The notes beneath the pieces are model-generated. The model saw only the letters and a program-made list of their open reading frames with translations, made no database searches and was not told the DNA's origin. A program made the translations under genes and the position numbers. Below, one piece after another: positions 7,434 through 16,589 of a stretch of 64,000 bases of DNA (positions are counted from its first letter, which is position 1; every line of letters starts with the position of its first letter). This DNA comes from Polyangiaceae bacterium (lineage in GTDB: Bacteria; Myxococcota_A; Polyangia; Polyangiales; Polyangiaceae), in the NCBI GenBank assembly GCA_016715885.1, contig JADJXL010000028.1, positions 496,001 to 560,000 of the forward strand, given 5' to 3'.

Positions 7434-9788
7434 ATGCCGTGGCAAAAGCGTTCGTTCTGGATCGCAGCCGCCATCGTCGCGTACGCAGCCATTGCCAGTC
7501 TCCGAGCGACGGGTGGCGAACCCGCGGGCTGGGTGGCGCTCGGGCTGTCGCTCTTGGTTTGTCTCGTCGGCTTCCGAGCGACCGATGACGTTACGATTTC
7601 GAACGGTTTGTCCGGGCCAGCGGGAAGCGACGTAACGCCCGCCATTGCGACTCCCGAGCTACGCGGGGCGGCTCGGCTGACGATCACGGGCGCAGCGCTC
7701 TTCGCAGCATCATCCGCCGGGCCGCATTCGGCGGGGTTTGTCGCGGGAGAAAACCTGGGCGCGGCAATGACGGCCATCGGCTCGCTTTGGGCTCTTGCGC
7801 GTATCGCGCCGCTCGGAGGCGTGGCGATGCCGGACCGAGCGGTACAACGGCTCGATGCGGTCGTGTTCACGGCGCTCTTCTGGATCGTCGCAGTCGCGTT
7901 GCCCGGTGCAAAGGCTGTGCTCCCCGAGCGCTCGGAGGAGCTCGACCCGCTGGTGCTCGACTACGCGACGGTGGTGGCATCGCTTGGATCTCTTGGCGTG
8001 GGGCTCTTCGCGGCGGCGCGAACGGCAACGGTTCGTCGTGCCGAGCTCGGCGTTCGAGAACGCGCGCGTGCGGCGCTCTGGGTGACATCGGTGGCGCTTG
8101 CCGCGGGCGTGCTCGCAGCCGCCGTGCATGTGCTTTCGCCGGAACGAGTGCTGCCGCTCTCGGTCGTCGTCGCATCGTGCGCGAGCACCTACGCGGCGAC
8201 AACGCGCGAGCCCGAGGCTGCGCTGCGGCTCTTGCGGACGATCGTTGCAGCAGCAATCATCGTGATGCCGGTTGCGCTGGGCGTGGTTTTTCTCGTACAC
8301 AAACGCCCGGATCTCGCAGGGCACATCGCGTTCGCCAGCGCCGGCGTAGGGGCCGCATCCGCGCTCGTTGCACGACGCGTTGCTCGACGTGATGGTCCTT
8401 CGCGCGGACGGCTCGCCGAAGCGCTTCGTTCGGCAACGCGCGCTGCGATGACGCCCGATCCTGAAGAAGCGCTGAGACGCGCTCTGTTCGAGATGCGCGA
8501 CGTGCTCGGCAGTAATGGCGAACCAGCAGCCTTGTACAGGTTTTTCCCTCCGGAACGGCTCAGCGTGGACCGAGCGGGCTACATGCAAACGCTGAAAGCA
8601 GAAGTTCCGCCGCGGCTCGTGGCACTTGCGGATGAAGAACCGGCACGCGTCATGCGCATCGAAGCGCTCGCATCGGTCGCAGTGCGAAGGCCCGAAGTGC
8701 GTCCGCTGATGGCGTGGATGGAGGAGCGCGGGCTTCTCGCCGTGAGTGTCGTGCGTGATGCGGATGGTCCGATCGGTGCGGTGGTCGTGCCTCGAGGCGC
8801 GCGGACGGCGCCTTCGACGCTGGCCGAGGTGCGAGCGCTGCGGGAGCTATCGGATCGCTTGGGTGCGGTGCTGGGCGTGTCGTCGATGCTTGCGCGGTCG
8901 CGCGAGCGTGAGTTGTCTGCGCAGAGCGGCGTAACGCAGGTCGAGCTCGACCGGCAGAAGCTCGAAAGGGAGCTCGGGCGCATTCAGGGGCAGTTTTTGG
9001 CCATTGCGCAACTGCTCGAACGGCCGGCGCGCGTGGCCGTGTACAGCCCTGCCGCGCGAGCCGCGGTGCAACGTTTGGAATGGCTTGCCCAGACAAACGA
9101 CGCGGTGACGCTGGTGTCCGCACCGGGAATCGACGTCGTGGCGTGGGCGGCGCTCGTCCATCTTGCATCACCGCGAAAAATGGGCGTGATGGTGGTGATC
9201 GATGGAGGCAATGCAGCCGAGCACGACGTGGCCAAGTGGCAGGATAGGGTGACGAATCCGATGACGGCAGCCGCCGGAGGGACGCTCGTCCTGGTGGATG
9301 CGCATCTGCTCCCGGCGCTCGTGCAAATGCGGATTGCCTCGGCAGCGCGCGACGACTTTGGATTGGTCGTCGTTTTACCAGGAACAGTGGATTCCCTCGC
9401 AGCGAATGGGAAGCTCGTGGAGGTCTTTGCGGATCGGCTGGGCGATCGCGCCGTTGCATTGCCGGAAATTTCGGCGCGCGCGGAGGATCTTTCGCTGCTC
9501 ATCCTGGACAAACTCACGCGTTTGGGGCAACGCATTCGGGGGGCACCTCTGGGAATCGAGCCGCATGCGATGGCCGCGATTGTGGAATACAACTTTCCGG
9601 GCAATGACGTGGAGCTCGACGCGCTCCTTTTGCGGGCCGCAATGGCAACTCCAGCGGACGCGAGGGCCGTCTCATTGCGCGACTTGGAAGCGGCAGGGTT
9701 TTCGCCGCCGCCTGGCAGCGCGCGACGCGCTCGACGAACGGCGCCGGCAGCAGAAGGACGACGAAAGCGGGGAGCGAAGACGTCGTAA
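7434..9788 (+). CDS. multispanning protein with degenerate sigma-54-activator-like AAA domain
   Basis: 784 residues. About ten hydrophobic segments fill residues 8-320. A cytoplasmic GAF-like region follows (about 335-500), then a short coiled stretch, then a C-terminal domain that follows the order of NtrC-type AAA+ domains. This includes a GGTLVLVDAHLLP segment in the position of the Walker B/sensor region, a PEISARAEDLSLLI segment like the lid PLRER.DI stretch, and FPGNDVELDALLLRAA matching the WPGNVREL-type motif. Walker A and the GAFTGA loop that contacts sigma-54 are not recognisable, and no DNA-binding HTH follows. It may therefore be a non-enzymatic signalling scaffold. The family relation is inferred from motif order. 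Confidence 0.6.
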   Translation: MPWQKRSFWIAAAIVAYAAIASLRATGGEPAGWVALGLSLLVCLVGFRATDDVTISNGLSGPAGSDVTPAIATPELRGAARLTITGAALFAASSAGPHSAGFVAGENLGAAMTAIGSLWALARIAPLGGVAMPDRAVQRLDAVVFTALFWIVAVALPGAKAVLPERSEELDPLVLDYATVVASLGSLGVGLFAAARTATVRRAELGVRERARAALWVTSVALAAGVLAAAVHVLSPERVLPLSVVVASCASTYAATTREPEAALRLLRTIVAAAIIVMPVALGVVFLVHKRPDLAGHIAFASAGVGAASALVARRVARRDGPSRGRLAEALRSATRAAMTPDPEEALRRALFEMRDVLGSNGEPAALYRFFPPERLSVDRAGYMQTLKAEVPPRLVALADEEPARVMRIEALASVAVRRPEVRPLMAWMEERGLLAVSVVRDADGPIGAVVVPRGARTAPSTLAEVRALRELSDRLGAVLGVSSMLARSRERELSAQSGVTQVELDRQKLERELGRIQGQFLAIAQLLERPARVAVYSPAARAAVQRLEWLAQTNDAVTLVSAPGIDVVAWAALVHLASPRKMGVMVVIDGGNAAEHDVAKWQDRVTNPMTAAAGGTLVLVDAHLLPALVQMRIASAARDDFGLVVVLPGTVDSLAANGKLVEVFADRLGDRAVALPEISARAEDLSLLILDKLTRLGQRIRGAPLGIEPHAMAAIVEYNFPGNDVELDALLLRAAMATPADARAVSLRDLEAAGFSPPPGSARRARRTAPAAEGRRKRGAKTS

Positions 9789-9801
9789 TCGCGAGACGTC
9801 G

Positions 9802-11076
9802 CTATTTGTCCCGCGACCATTCGACGAAAGCTTCGTAGCCTTTCTCGAGAAATATCGCACTGTGACCGCCCGGCAGCGTGCGAACTTCCGTATGACCAGA
9901 AACGAGGAATCGCTCGACGACCTCTCGGTAGTTGTCGGCCGGAACGAATGCATCATTGTCGGCTGCAGTAAAGAGTAATTGATTGCAGGATATTGCTTCG
10001 CGCAATTCGTCGAGCGTGGGAAATGGCGTTCCCTGAGGAGGAGCCGCATCGAATGCATTGATGAGCTCTTGGCGCCACGTTCCATCCTGGCCCGTTTGCA
10101 TGAGCATGACGTTTTCGTCGATCATCCACGGCTCGAAGGGTATTTCACGCGACCCCAAGGCTGCGAGCGTGCGATCGGTGTATCCTGGTGAAAAATTGAC
10201 GCTCGACAAGATGTAATTGAGAAGATTGGGTGCTTCTTGACCAGCTTCGACGTCTTCGAGGATTTGCTCTCGCGACTGCGAAAGAATTTTGTCGAGCCGT
10301 GCGACGACGCCGGGTTCCCATATGCCGGGAACGTCTTTGCCGAGCAATACGAAGAGGCCATGAATGATGGCCGGATCGAGCCCGAGCGCCTCGTAATGCG
10401 CGCGGACGCGAGCCGTACGGTCGGCGATGTCGGGGACTGCTTTCTGCAATTGCAAATTGAGGCGCAGTTGCTCTCGACGACGCGCCAACGCCGCACGAAG
10501 CGGATCCTCGAAAGGCAGCGCGGAGCTCGAAAAAACGATTCCGTTTGCACGCCGCCCAGGAAAGGCCAGAAACTGCATGCCCGGCATGCCTCCGTAACTC
10601 TGCGCAATGATGAAAAACCGCTGACCCTCGGGAATGAGGGCGTCGATGACGGCACGGTAATCGCGCGCATGACTGTCGGAAGAAAAATATTTGGCAATGA
10701 ATACGGGATCCAAGGCCGGATCGTCCATGTCGAGCGGCGCGGAACAACCATCGGTGCCGCGTTGATCAACAATCAATACGCGGAAGCCTTGCAGGAGATA
10801 CTTGAAGCGATCGAGACCGCCGTGGGGCATCGAATTCGTCGCGTAGTCAAAGTCGAGCGGGCGATAAAAGGAGGCTGGAATGCCGGGGCCGCCATTGATG
10901 ACGACGACGACCGGTTTGTCGCGATCATCGACCGTGGAGCCGTGCGCCGGAATCAGCCGGTAGAAAAGGTCGATGGTTGCACCACCAGGGCTTTGGTAGT
11001 CGAGCGGAACCGTGATGAATCCGCGCCGTTCGACCGCGTGTTCAGCTACCTTTGGATCGACCGTTTTGAATCGCAT
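9802..11076 (-). CDS. alpha/beta hydrolase, proline iminopeptidase-like (S33)
   Basis: 424 residues with an alpha/beta-hydrolase plan. It has an oxyanion NGGPG motif (about residue 60), the following VDQRGTDG strand motif, the nucleophile elbow AQSYGGMPG (about 160), an acid near TAADNDAFVP and the catalytic histidine in PGGHSAIF. NGGPG plus DQRG is characteristic of the prolyl aminopeptidase/tricorn-interacting-factor F1 group (peptidase S33). The elbow has Gln rather than Gly before the serine. No signal peptide is evident, so it is probably cytoplasmic. It lies 77 bases downstream of the FAD monooxygenase on the same strand. The actual substrate is unknown. Confidence 0.85.
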   Translation of the reverse strand: MRFKTVDPKVAEHAVERRGFITVPLDYQSPGGATIDLFYRLIPAHGSTVDDRDKPVVVVINGGPGIPASFYRPLDFDYATNSMPHGGLDRFKYLLQGFRVLIVDQRGTDGCSAPLDMDDPALDPVFIAKYFSSDSHARDYRAVIDALIPEGQRFFIIAQSYGGMPGMQFLAFPGRRANGIVFSSSALPFEDPLRAALARRREQLRLNLQLQKAVPDIADRTARVRAHYEALGLDPAIIHGLFVLLGKDVPGIWEPGVVARLDKILSQSREQILEDVEAGQEAPNLLNYILSSVNFSPGYTDRTLAALGSREIPFEPWMIDENVMLMQTGQDGTWRQELINAFDAAPPQGTPFPTLDELREAISCNQLLFTAADNDAFVPADNYREVVERFLVSGHTEVRTLPGGHSAIFLEKGYEAFVEWSRDK

Positions 11077-11153
11077 CGAGCAATGATACGACCAAAACGG
11101 CGATCAAAGGAACTCGAGATGTGGGCAGATGAGCGTGATTTGAATTACGTTTT

Positions 11154-12830
11154 TCACACGAACAGGCGGTCGAGATACGCCGAGAACCGATGCTCATCGG
11201 CCGGTTGGCAACGGTATGCGACGTAGCCATCGGGCCGAATCAGGTACAAGCATTCGGAACGCGCTCCAAAGCGACGATGAAGCTCGCCCTCGCCATCACA
11301 CAGCACCGGTACGTCCGCCGAAAGCGCTTCGGGACGCTCCGCAAATGGCACGACGACGTAACCTTCGATGCCGTCTCCCAAACGAGACTTGGCTTGCTGA
11401 ATGATCTGGCCGAGACGATGGTAACCTTCTTCGGTCCGCGCGGCGCCGTCGAAGCAGAATAGCGTGTGCCGCGTGCCGCGAAGCACTTCGAAGACCGTTT
11501 TTTCGCCAATGAGCACATCCGGCACGCGGCTCCCCGGGGCTGGCCCGTCGCCAAAATGGATCCAATCGGACAAACTTGGATTCTCGCCACCCCCATTCAA
11601 AGGAACCGACCACAACGAGACCTGATCTTGTCCGACAATGGGACTCTTCGGGTACGCGATCTCGATTTGGGACATGACGCGACCCGCGCGTTCCTTGACC
11701 ATTTCGAGGCTCGTCACGAAACTCACGAGATGATTCCGAATGCTCGTTGCAATCGAGTTCTTGAGCGATAGTGCCGTAACGAACCCTCGCGTGCCCGCGT
11801 CCGTGGACCGCAAGGTCGCCTCGGCAATGGGACGTCGCTCGGCTTCGTATGAATCGAGAAGCACTTCTTTGGCTTTTCCTCGGTGAACGAGCGCGATTTT
11901 CCAGGCGAGGTTGTAGGCATCCTGAATGCCCATGTTCATCCCTTGACCACCGGCCGGGCTATGAATATGCGCCGCATCGCCCGAAAGAAACACACGCCCG
12001 ACGCGATATCTAGGGACCAACCGGCAGTGGATCTTGAAATCGATCATCCACTTGGGATCCGAAACCTCGGCGCCCGCCGGTCCACGCTCGGCAAGCAATG
12101 CTTTGAATGATTCGAGCTCGACGGGACGCTCGTCGCCGGGCTCGAGGAACGCAAGGAGCCGATAACGATGATCGCCAGGCAACGGGAAAAACCCGATCAT
12201 GCCTGCGGGGCCCAGAAAAACCGCAATTTCGTCGTCGTGCACCGTAATGGGCAAATCGACGCGCACGTCAGCTTGGATGATCCGATAGTCATAGGTCGAC
12301 CCGTCGAAGGGCAAACCAAGCGTTTTGCGGACGGCGCTGTGCGCCCCATCGCATCCGAGAAGCCATGGCACGCGGACTTCTTCCGCCGACCCATCGACAT
12401 GAACGAGTTTGGCAAGGACACCGTCCGCGCCCTGGGAAAAACCTTCGAGCGTGACATTGCGCTCGATACGCGTATCGTATTTGCGTTCGAGGTGCTCGGC
12501 CAAGATGATCTCGGTCTCGCGCTGCGACAAACTCAGAAAATATGGATACGGAGAATCGATGCCGCCCAGGGAAACCCGCCCGATCTTCTCCAATTGCGGC
12601 GTCATGATGCGAGCGCCCGAAACTTGGCGACCTTTGGCCAACGCATCGTCGACGACGCCCATGTCTTGGAAGCATTCGAGCGTTCTAGCGTGAATGATCT
12701 GCGCCTTGGACCAGATCGACGGACTGTCGTTCTTGTCGATGATTCTGCACGACAGCCCATGCCGTCGGAGCTCCGACGCCATGACGAGACCCACGGGCCC
12801 CGCCCCAACCACCAGCGCATCCAGTGCCAT
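11154..12830 (-). CDS. FAD-dependent aromatic-ring monooxygenase
   Basis: 558 residues of the group A flavoprotein hydroxylase family (PheA/TfdB/MhpA-like). It has the N-terminal dinucleotide fold VVGAGPVGLVMASELRRHG, the mid-protein WLLGCDGAHSAVRKTLG motif (DG fingerprint), the FAD-ribityl-binding VFLSGDAAHIHSPAGGQG and a C-terminal thioredoxin-like domain typical of phenol hydroxylases. These enzymes use NAD(P)H and O2 to hydroxylate aromatic or polyketide substrates. The start is fixed by GGAGGAC placed 3 bases before ATG at 12830; the in-frame extension to 13895 runs through repeats and a lipoprotein gene and is spurious. No aromatic-degradation genes are adjacent, so the substrate is open. 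Confidence 0.9.
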   Translation of the reverse strand: MALDALVVGAGPVGLVMASELRRHGLSCRIIDKNDSPSIWSKAQIIHARTLECFQDMGVVDDALAKGRQVSGARIMTPQLEKIGRVSLGGIDSPYPYFLSLSQRETEIILAEHLERKYDTRIERNVTLEGFSQGADGVLAKLVHVDGSAEEVRVPWLLGCDGAHSAVRKTLGLPFDGSTYDYRIIQADVRVDLPITVHDDEIAVFLGPAGMIGFFPLPGDHRYRLLAFLEPGDERPVELESFKALLAERGPAGAEVSDPKWMIDFKIHCRLVPRYRVGRVFLSGDAAHIHSPAGGQGMNMGIQDAYNLAWKIALVHRGKAKEVLLDSYEAERRPIAEATLRSTDAGTRGFVTALSLKNSIATSIRNHLVSFVTSLEMVKERAGRVMSQIEIAYPKSPIVGQDQVSLWSVPLNGGGENPSLSDWIHFGDGPAPGSRVPDVLIGEKTVFEVLRGTRHTLFCFDGAARTEEGYHRLGQIIQQAKSRLGDGIEGYVVVPFAERPEALSADVPVLCDGEGELHRRFGARSECLYLIRPDGYVAYRCQPADEHRFSAYLDRLFV

Positions 12831-12904
12831 GATGTCCTCCGCCTCCCGCGATGCAAACGTTTGCATCGCGGCCGATGATACGCCGCTCGGTCGCGGAATA
12901 CCAT

Positions 12905-12990
12905 GCCTCACCCCCTCTCCGCTTGCGGAGAGGGGGCCGGGGGGTGAGGCATGTTCCCCCTCTCCGCTTGCGGAGAGGGGGCTAGGGGGT
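12905..12990. repeat. two copies of a perfect 12-bp-arm hairpin within direct repeats
   Basis: Two identical hairpins lie at 12911-12936 and 12956-12981. Each has the arm CCCCCTCTCCGC, a TT loop and the exact complementary arm. Both are followed by GGGGGTGAGG-like sequence, and CCTCACC precedes the first, so the whole unit is nearly palindromic and directly repeated. No T-run follows, so it is not a standard intrinsic terminator. It resembles the dispersed REP-like palindromes seen in high-GC bacteria. It lies between the monooxygenase start and the end of a lipoprotein gene. Confidence 0.85.
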
Positions 12991-13084
12991 GAGGCCGGGG
13001 TGAGGCCGGGGTGAGGCCGGGGTGAGGCCGGGGTGAGGCCGGGGTGAGGCCGGGGTGAGGCCGGGGTGAGGCCGGGGTGAGGCC
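12991..13084. repeat. 11-bp tandem repeat, 8.5 copies
   Basis: Eight exact copies of GAGGCCGGGGT run head to tail and are followed by a partial GAGGCC that stops directly at the TAG of the lipoprotein gene (13085-13087). The unit grows out of the GGGGGTGAGGC sequence at the end of the preceding hairpin repeat, which suggests slippage expansion from that element. The unit length is not a multiple of three. Confidence 0.95.
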
Positions 13085-13567
13085 CTACCGCTGCATCGTG
13101 GCCGAGCCCGATTGAGTACCCGATACCGTAAGTGTTTGCGATGTCTTGTCGACTTCGATACCGCCGGTGAGATTGACGCCACTGCCCGCCAGCGACAATT
13201 CGCCATTGTTCATTTCGAGGCCAATCACCATGAAGTCGCCTTGAAGGCTGACAGCGTCGAACGTCTTGTCGGCTGTCGTGAGCGTTGCATTGAGCGTCAT
13301 CGAAGACGTCTCGACACAAGCCGGCGCGCTGAACGTGCGGCTGCCGCACGCCGGCTGCATGGAAGGAACGCGTGCGATCGAAAGCGTGAACGACGTCGGC
13401 ATTTGCCCCGTGAGCGTCAACGTTCCCGACCAATCGCCCACGATTGCATTCTGCATGTCCGCTTCGCCAAACCCATATTCGGGCTCCGCTGCCTCCGGGC
13501 CACAAGCAGCCAGCAGCGAACAGAACAGCGCTCCCATTGCAATGTGTTTCGTGACGCTCGAGAACAT
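13085..13567 (-). CDS. small lipoprotein of unknown function
   Basis: 160 residues. The signal peptide ends in the lipobox SLLAAC, with Cys at about residue 22 followed by Gly-Pro. The mature part is Ser/Thr-rich and predicted to be beta-rich, with one likely disulfide (PACGSRTFSAPAC). A clear AAGGAGG ribosome site precedes the ATG. It begins 17 bases after the stop of the 2-oxoglutarate dehydrogenase E1 gene on the same strand, so read-through transcription is likely. The tandem repeat starts at its stop codon. No family was recognised. Confidence 0.75.
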   Translation of the reverse strand: MFSSVTKHIAMGALFCSLLAACGPEAAEPEYGFGEADMQNAIVGDWSGTLTLTGQMPTSFTLSIARVPSMQPACGSRTFSAPACVETSSMTLNATLTTADKTFDAVSLQGDFMVIGLEMNNGELSLAGSGVNLTGGIEVDKTSQTLTVSGTQSGSATMQR

Positions 13568-13584
13568 GAAAAGCCTCCTTCAGA

Positions 13585-16422
13585 TCAAGCAAACGCTTCG
13601 TCGATGAGCTTCTTCTGCTCGAACGTGTGGCTCGCCTTCGACCCCGTCGCGGGACTCGCGCTCGGGCTGCGCCCCACGACGGAAAGCGGAAGACGGCCTC
13701 CAATCGCCTGCGGCAACGTGCAATTGATGTAATACCACGCGCCGTAATTGACGGGTTCTTCTTGCACCCACACAAGCTTCGTGCCGTCGGCATAAGGCGC
13801 AAGCGCATCGGTGAGCTCGTGATTGTACGGGAAAAGCTGCTCGAGACGCACGATCGCCACATCCGTGATGCCGCGTTGCTCCCGGGCCACCGCAAGGTCG
13901 TAATACACCTTGCCCGAGCACAAGAGGATTTTCTTCACGTGCGCCGGATCCACCGCGGGATCCCCAATCACGCGCTGGAATCGGCCATTGACGAGATCGT
14001 CGATCGTGGACACCGGTCGCGGCCCTTTTGCCGTCGTTGCGACACGCAAGAGGCTCTTCGGCGTGGCAATGACGAGCGGCTTGCGCCACGGCCGATGAAT
14101 TTGCCGGCGCAAACAATGGAAGAGCTGCGCGGGCGTCGTGAGGTTACAAACTTGAATGTTGTCCTCGGCGCTGTTTTGCAGAAAGCGCTCCATCCGAGCA
14201 CTCGAATGCTCCGGCCCCTGCCCTTCGTAACCGTGCGGCAAGAACAGCACGAGGCCCGAAAGACGATGCCACTTGTCCTCGCTCGACGTAATGAATTGAT
14301 CGACGATGACTTGCGCACCATTCAAGAAGTCGCCGAATTGCGCCTCCCAAATCACGAGCGCATCGGGGTAATCGAGCGCGTAGCCGAATTCGAAGCCGAG
14401 CACGCCCGCTTCACTGAGCGGACTGTTGAATACGTCGATCCTCGCCGGCGGCTCGACGACCCGCGACAATGGTGTAAACGGCTCGCCCGTTTCGATGTCG
14501 AAAATCACCGCATGACGATGGCTGAACGTTCCGCGACGAACGTCTTGTCCCGAAATGCGCACCGGCACCTTTTCCGACACGAGCGATGCGTAGGCGAGCA
14601 TTTCGCCCGTACCCCAATCGAAAGGCTCGCCCTTGACGAGACGATCGTGCCGCGCCTTCAGAATGGGCAATACCTTGGGATGAACCTTGAAATTCCCAGG
14701 CAGCTCGAGCATTTTGCGAGACAACTCAATGAGTTTGTCCTGCGGTACACCCGTCGATACCTCGGACGTGTCCGCATCTCGTCCGCCACGGTACGACGTC
14801 CACACGCCACCCATCGTGTACGTGACCGGCGCAAATCCCTTTTGCTTCACTTCATCGAGCGCGCTGGCGAGAAGCTCGCGACGCCGCGTGAGAATCTCGT
14901 CTGCCTGCGCTTCGCTCATCTGCCCCATTGCGACCAAACGCTTGATGTACATTTGGCGAACGGTGGGTTTCTTGTCGATGATCGCATACATGCGCGGCTG
15001 CGTGTATCGCGGCTCGTCACCCTCGTTATGGCCATAACGGCGATAACAATACATGTCGATGACGACGTCCATGCCAAACTTTTGCCGCCATTCGCTCGCC
15101 AAGAGCGCGACCTGCGCGACGGCCTCGGGATCCTCGCCATTGACGTGGAAAACCGGCACCTTGAGCATCCGCGTGATGTCCGACGAATACCGCGTCGATC
15201 GCGATTCGCTCGGGTTCGTCGTGAATCCCACCTGATTGTTGACGATCACGTGAATCGTACCGCCCGTCCGGTACCCCTCGAGACCCGTCATGTTCAGCGT
15301 TTCGGCAACGATGCCCTGCCCAATGAAGGCAGCATCGCCATGAATGAGCAGCGGCATCACCGCGCGCTCCGCCGTCTTCGCACCAATCCGATCTTGCTTG
15401 GCCCGTACGCGCCCTTCGACCACCGGATTGACAAACTCGAGATGACTCGGGTTGAACGTCAGCGTCAAATGAATCTTGCGACCCGATTCGGTGACGCGAT
15501 CGGACGAATATCCAAGGTGATACTTGACGTCGCCACCACCCAAGTAACGCCCCGGATCGGCGTCCTCGAAGTGCGCAAAGATCTCGCGCGGGCTCTTGCC
15601 GAGAATGTTCGCGAGCACGTTGAGGCGGCCGCGATGCGCCATGCCGAGCACGATCTCTTCGACCCCATCGTCACCAGCTCGCTCGATCAACAAATCGAGC
15701 AGCGGGATCAACGCTTCACCACCTTCGAGCGAAAAACGTTTCGTTCCCGCTTCGTAGCTCCGGTGAATGAACTGCTCGAAGATCTCGGCGTCCGAAAGCT
15801 TCGTCAGGATCCGCAGTTGCCGCTCGCGATCGAGCTCGAGTCGATTCTTCGTCGACTCCATTTTCTCGCGAAGCCAAACGCGTTGCGTCGGATCTTCGAC
15901 GTGCGTGAACTCGACACCGATCGAACGGCAGTAGGTCTCTTCGAGTCGCTCGATGATCTCGCGCAAGGTCAACGTCGGCGGAGTGCCAGCGAGATCGACC
16001 GTCGGAAACTGTCTGTCCAAGTCCGCTTCGCTGAGCTCGAAATTCGCAAGCTCGAGCTCCGGTGGCGCCGACGGAGCAACGCCGAGCGGATCGACGTCGG
16101 CAAACAGATGGCCACGCACTCGATAGGCGTTGATGAGTTGGACGACGCGAGCGCGTGTCGCAACCTTGGTCATCAGATCCGGGCTCGGCGGCGCCGCGGA
16201 CACGATGGGCGCCTTGCGCTCGGGCTCGTACGCCAGCGTTTGCACCGGCCGAGCTGCACCATTCTTTTGATAAACGGGCTGCCCTGGCGCGACGACACCA
16301 CGCTGCGCCTCGAAGAACGACCGCCAACTCGCGTCGACCTTCTCGGGGTTTTCTTGGTACTGCGCGTAGAGTTCTTCGACGAACCCTGCGTTGACACCGA
16401 AATCAAGCGGCTTGGATTGCAT
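13585..16422 (-). CDS. sucA: 2-oxoglutarate dehydrogenase E1 component
   Basis: 945 residues, the usual size for the thiamine-diphosphate-dependent E1 of the 2-oxoglutarate dehydrogenase complex in the TCA cycle. Recognisable segments are the N-terminal FVEELYAQYQENPEKVD region that docks on E2, SLEGGEALIPLLD, GMAHRGRLNVLAN, HGDAAFIGQGIVAETLNM, TIHVIVNNQVGFTTNP, the LPHGYEGQGPEHSSARMERF active-site stretch and the C-terminal WVQEEPVNYGAWYY. It decarboxylates 2-oxoglutarate and passes succinyl to the lipoyl E2. The ATG at 16422 (MQSKPLDFG) matches the family start; the frame to 16518 is spurious. E2 and E3 are not adjacent in this window, unlike the usual sucAB order. Confidence 0.97.
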   Translation of the reverse strand: MQSKPLDFGVNAGFVEELYAQYQENPEKVDASWRSFFEAQRGVVAPGQPVYQKNGAARPVQTLAYEPERKAPIVSAAPPSPDLMTKVATRARVVQLINAYRVRGHLFADVDPLGVAPSAPPELELANFELSEADLDRQFPTVDLAGTPPTLTLREIIERLEETYCRSIGVEFTHVEDPTQRVWLREKMESTKNRLELDRERQLRILTKLSDAEIFEQFIHRSYEAGTKRFSLEGGEALIPLLDLLIERAGDDGVEEIVLGMAHRGRLNVLANILGKSPREIFAHFEDADPGRYLGGGDVKYHLGYSSDRVTESGRKIHLTLTFNPSHLEFVNPVVEGRVRAKQDRIGAKTAERAVMPLLIHGDAAFIGQGIVAETLNMTGLEGYRTGGTIHVIVNNQVGFTTNPSESRSTRYSSDITRMLKVPVFHVNGEDPEAVAQVALLASEWRQKFGMDVVIDMYCYRRYGHNEGDEPRYTQPRMYAIIDKKPTVRQMYIKRLVAMGQMSEAQADEILTRRRELLASALDEVKQKGFAPVTYTMGGVWTSYRGGRDADTSEVSTGVPQDKLIELSRKMLELPGNFKVHPKVLPILKARHDRLVKGEPFDWGTGEMLAYASLVSEKVPVRISGQDVRRGTFSHRHAVIFDIETGEPFTPLSRVVEPPARIDVFNSPLSEAGVLGFEFGYALDYPDALVIWEAQFGDFLNGAQVIVDQFITSSEDKWHRLSGLVLFLPHGYEGQGPEHSSARMERFLQNSAEDNIQVCNLTTPAQLFHCLRRQIHRPWRKPLVIATPKSLLRVATTAKGPRPVSTIDDLVNGRFQRVIGDPAVDPAHVKKILLCSGKVYYDLAVAREQRGITDVAIVRLEQLFPYNHELTDALAPYADGTKLVWVQEEPVNYGAWYYINCTLPQAIGGRLPLSVVGRSPSASPATGSKASHTFEQKKLIDEAFA

Positions 16423-16589
16423 TGGGGTCGAGCACCGAAATAACGCGCATCGAGCAGACACGCCAGCACATGAAACCTGAACGCAGATTTTGCGTGGTTC
16501 CAACAACCTCGGCAGCAACGCCCATGACTGCTACAAGTAAACTGAAAAGCAGCCGTTCCTAGAACAACACCCCACGTCCGGAGCTCACG

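Noticed and set aside
11154..13895. Full 913-codon frame as one protein
   Set aside because: The first 355 codons run through the repeats and antisense to the lipoprotein gene; GGAGGAC before ATG 12830 and the FAD-binding motif mark the true start.
13627..16443. 938-codon plus-strand frame opposite the dehydrogenase gene
   Set aside because: It is the antisense shadow of sucA, Arg-rich and without any recognisable domain.
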